The notes under the pieces were generated by a model that saw nothing but the letters and a program-made list of their open reading frames with translations, did not search any database and was not told where the DNA came from. A stretch of 64,000 nt of DNA. Origin: Orychophragmus violaceus (lineage: Eukaryota; Streptophyta; Magnoliopsida; Brassicales; Brassicaceae). The position numbers and the translations under genes were made by a program. Location of the stretch: contig CM058239.1 in the NCBI GenBank assembly GCA_030180135.1, forward strand, positions 75,957,823 through 76,021,822, written 5' to 3'. Shown piece after piece: positions 63,560 through 64,000 of the stretch. The number at the start of each line of letters is the position of its first letter. Within the stretch, counting starts at the first letter, position 1.

Positions 63560-64000
63560 TGTTAGAATTTCAGAGGCATCCATGAGGAAGCTCTGATTAT
63601 TAAATTTGGTTCATGAGACATCCATAAGAAGCTCTGAACCAGAAACAATATCAAGAACAGAAACAAATAAAGAATAAGATGAAATTGATTCTGTTTAACA
63701 AAGAGAACAACTAGTTTGGTCTTAGATTCAACCCTATTGAAGCTTTATACTCTAGAGAAGATCTTAAGCCAGTAATCTAGTGTTTAACAGGAGCACTTTA
63801 GCTATATGAAAACTGGCCAGGAGCTTAACTACTCATCAAGAGTGTTTACCCATGAATCTGGACAGAATCAGTAATTAGCAAGGTGTTATCCTTAAAGAAG
63901 AAAAGTAAGAGCTTTACATGAACCGATTGTTCATCATACTTAGATTAACTATGGAAGAGTTATCCAAGCATGATGTTAGGCTGCCTTAAGCAGCCAACTC
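63560..64000 (-). repeat. 5' LTR of element K, first 441 bp
   Basis: Matches 48774-49214 with about five differences. By comparison with the 3' LTR it should run about 745 bp past the window end. Confidence 0.85.

Larger units (their letters stand above)
48774..64000 (-). mobile_element. Non-coding LTR element K, opened by the G complex
   Basis: The 3' LTR is 48774-49284 plus 60489-61163 (about 1186 bp once the insertion is removed), the interior 61164-63559, the primer site 63548-63559, and the 5' LTR from 63560 past the window end. The two LTRs differ at about five positions over 441 bp. The LTR begins TATTAGAG and ends TCTAACA on the minus strand. The 2.4-kb interior has no credible gene. 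It belongs to the same family as I. Confidence 0.82.

Overview
The window reads as plant heterochromatin, probably pericentromeric and probably Brassicaceae. The family-level guess is mine, from the style of the Copia families and a tandem array of E2F-type sites. I find no host gene, tRNA, rRNA or CRISPR locus. Almost every base belongs to LTR retrotransposons, most of them nested in one another. Boundaries rest on tRNA-iMet-type primer sites (TGGTATCAGAGC), polypurine tracts (PPTs), paired LTRs and 5-bp target-site duplications (TSDs).

Layout, left to right. 1-1624: unassigned sequence with repeated AGACTTC/GAAGTCT hairpins, split by element A. A (1625-8862, +): Copia, TSD TAAAT, intact gag but ruined pol. 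M (about 8868-11162, -): decayed Gag-only Gypsy-like element. 11165-11760: 27-bp minisatellite with E2F-like sites. 12195-12365: Helitron Rep fragment. H (about 12400-16004, +): Gag-only Gypsy-like element. C (16005-22251, +): Copia with gag and dead pol, 3' LTR truncated. 22252-22763 and 37433-37541: one Gypsy gag remnant split by D. D (22764-37427, -): almost complete Copia element, TSD CTCTG, one visible nonsense codon. B (29689-37001, +) sits inside the 5' LTR of D, TSD CATAT; it is a sister of A with the same dead pol.

The right half is a nest of minus-strand elements. E (Copia, from 37542) is opened by F (38971-45517, TSD CAGAG) and by N (from 45876). N is opened by L (Copia, from 46587), and L by K (from 48774), a non-coding LTR element whose 5' LTR starts at 63560 and runs off the window. 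The 3' LTR of K is opened at 49285-60483 (flanks AAAAT) by a Gag-only complex: G1, a tandem partial copy of it, a plus-strand element I, and the mini-element G2. F also carries a 991-bp near-perfect palindrome with its own TSD. The missing halves of K, L, N and E should lie, in that order, to the right of the window.

How the parts may work together. A, B and C keep gag and cis signals but no pol, while D encodes the whole enzyme set, so D-type elements are plausible helpers. All four share two non-coding hairpins, one with a compensatory base change. E, F, L, I and K share LTRs starting TATT and a covarying stem-loop just upstream of the PPT, which ties the non-coding I/K family to the coding Copia elements. 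M, H, G1 and G2 share a Gag-derived reading frame that runs through the PPT into U3, an arrangement resembling lentiviral nef. LTR differences counted by eye (B about 2/674, A 3/636, D 5/727, G1 8/1032, F 4/427, K 5/441) agree with the nesting order and imply insertions within roughly the last million years.
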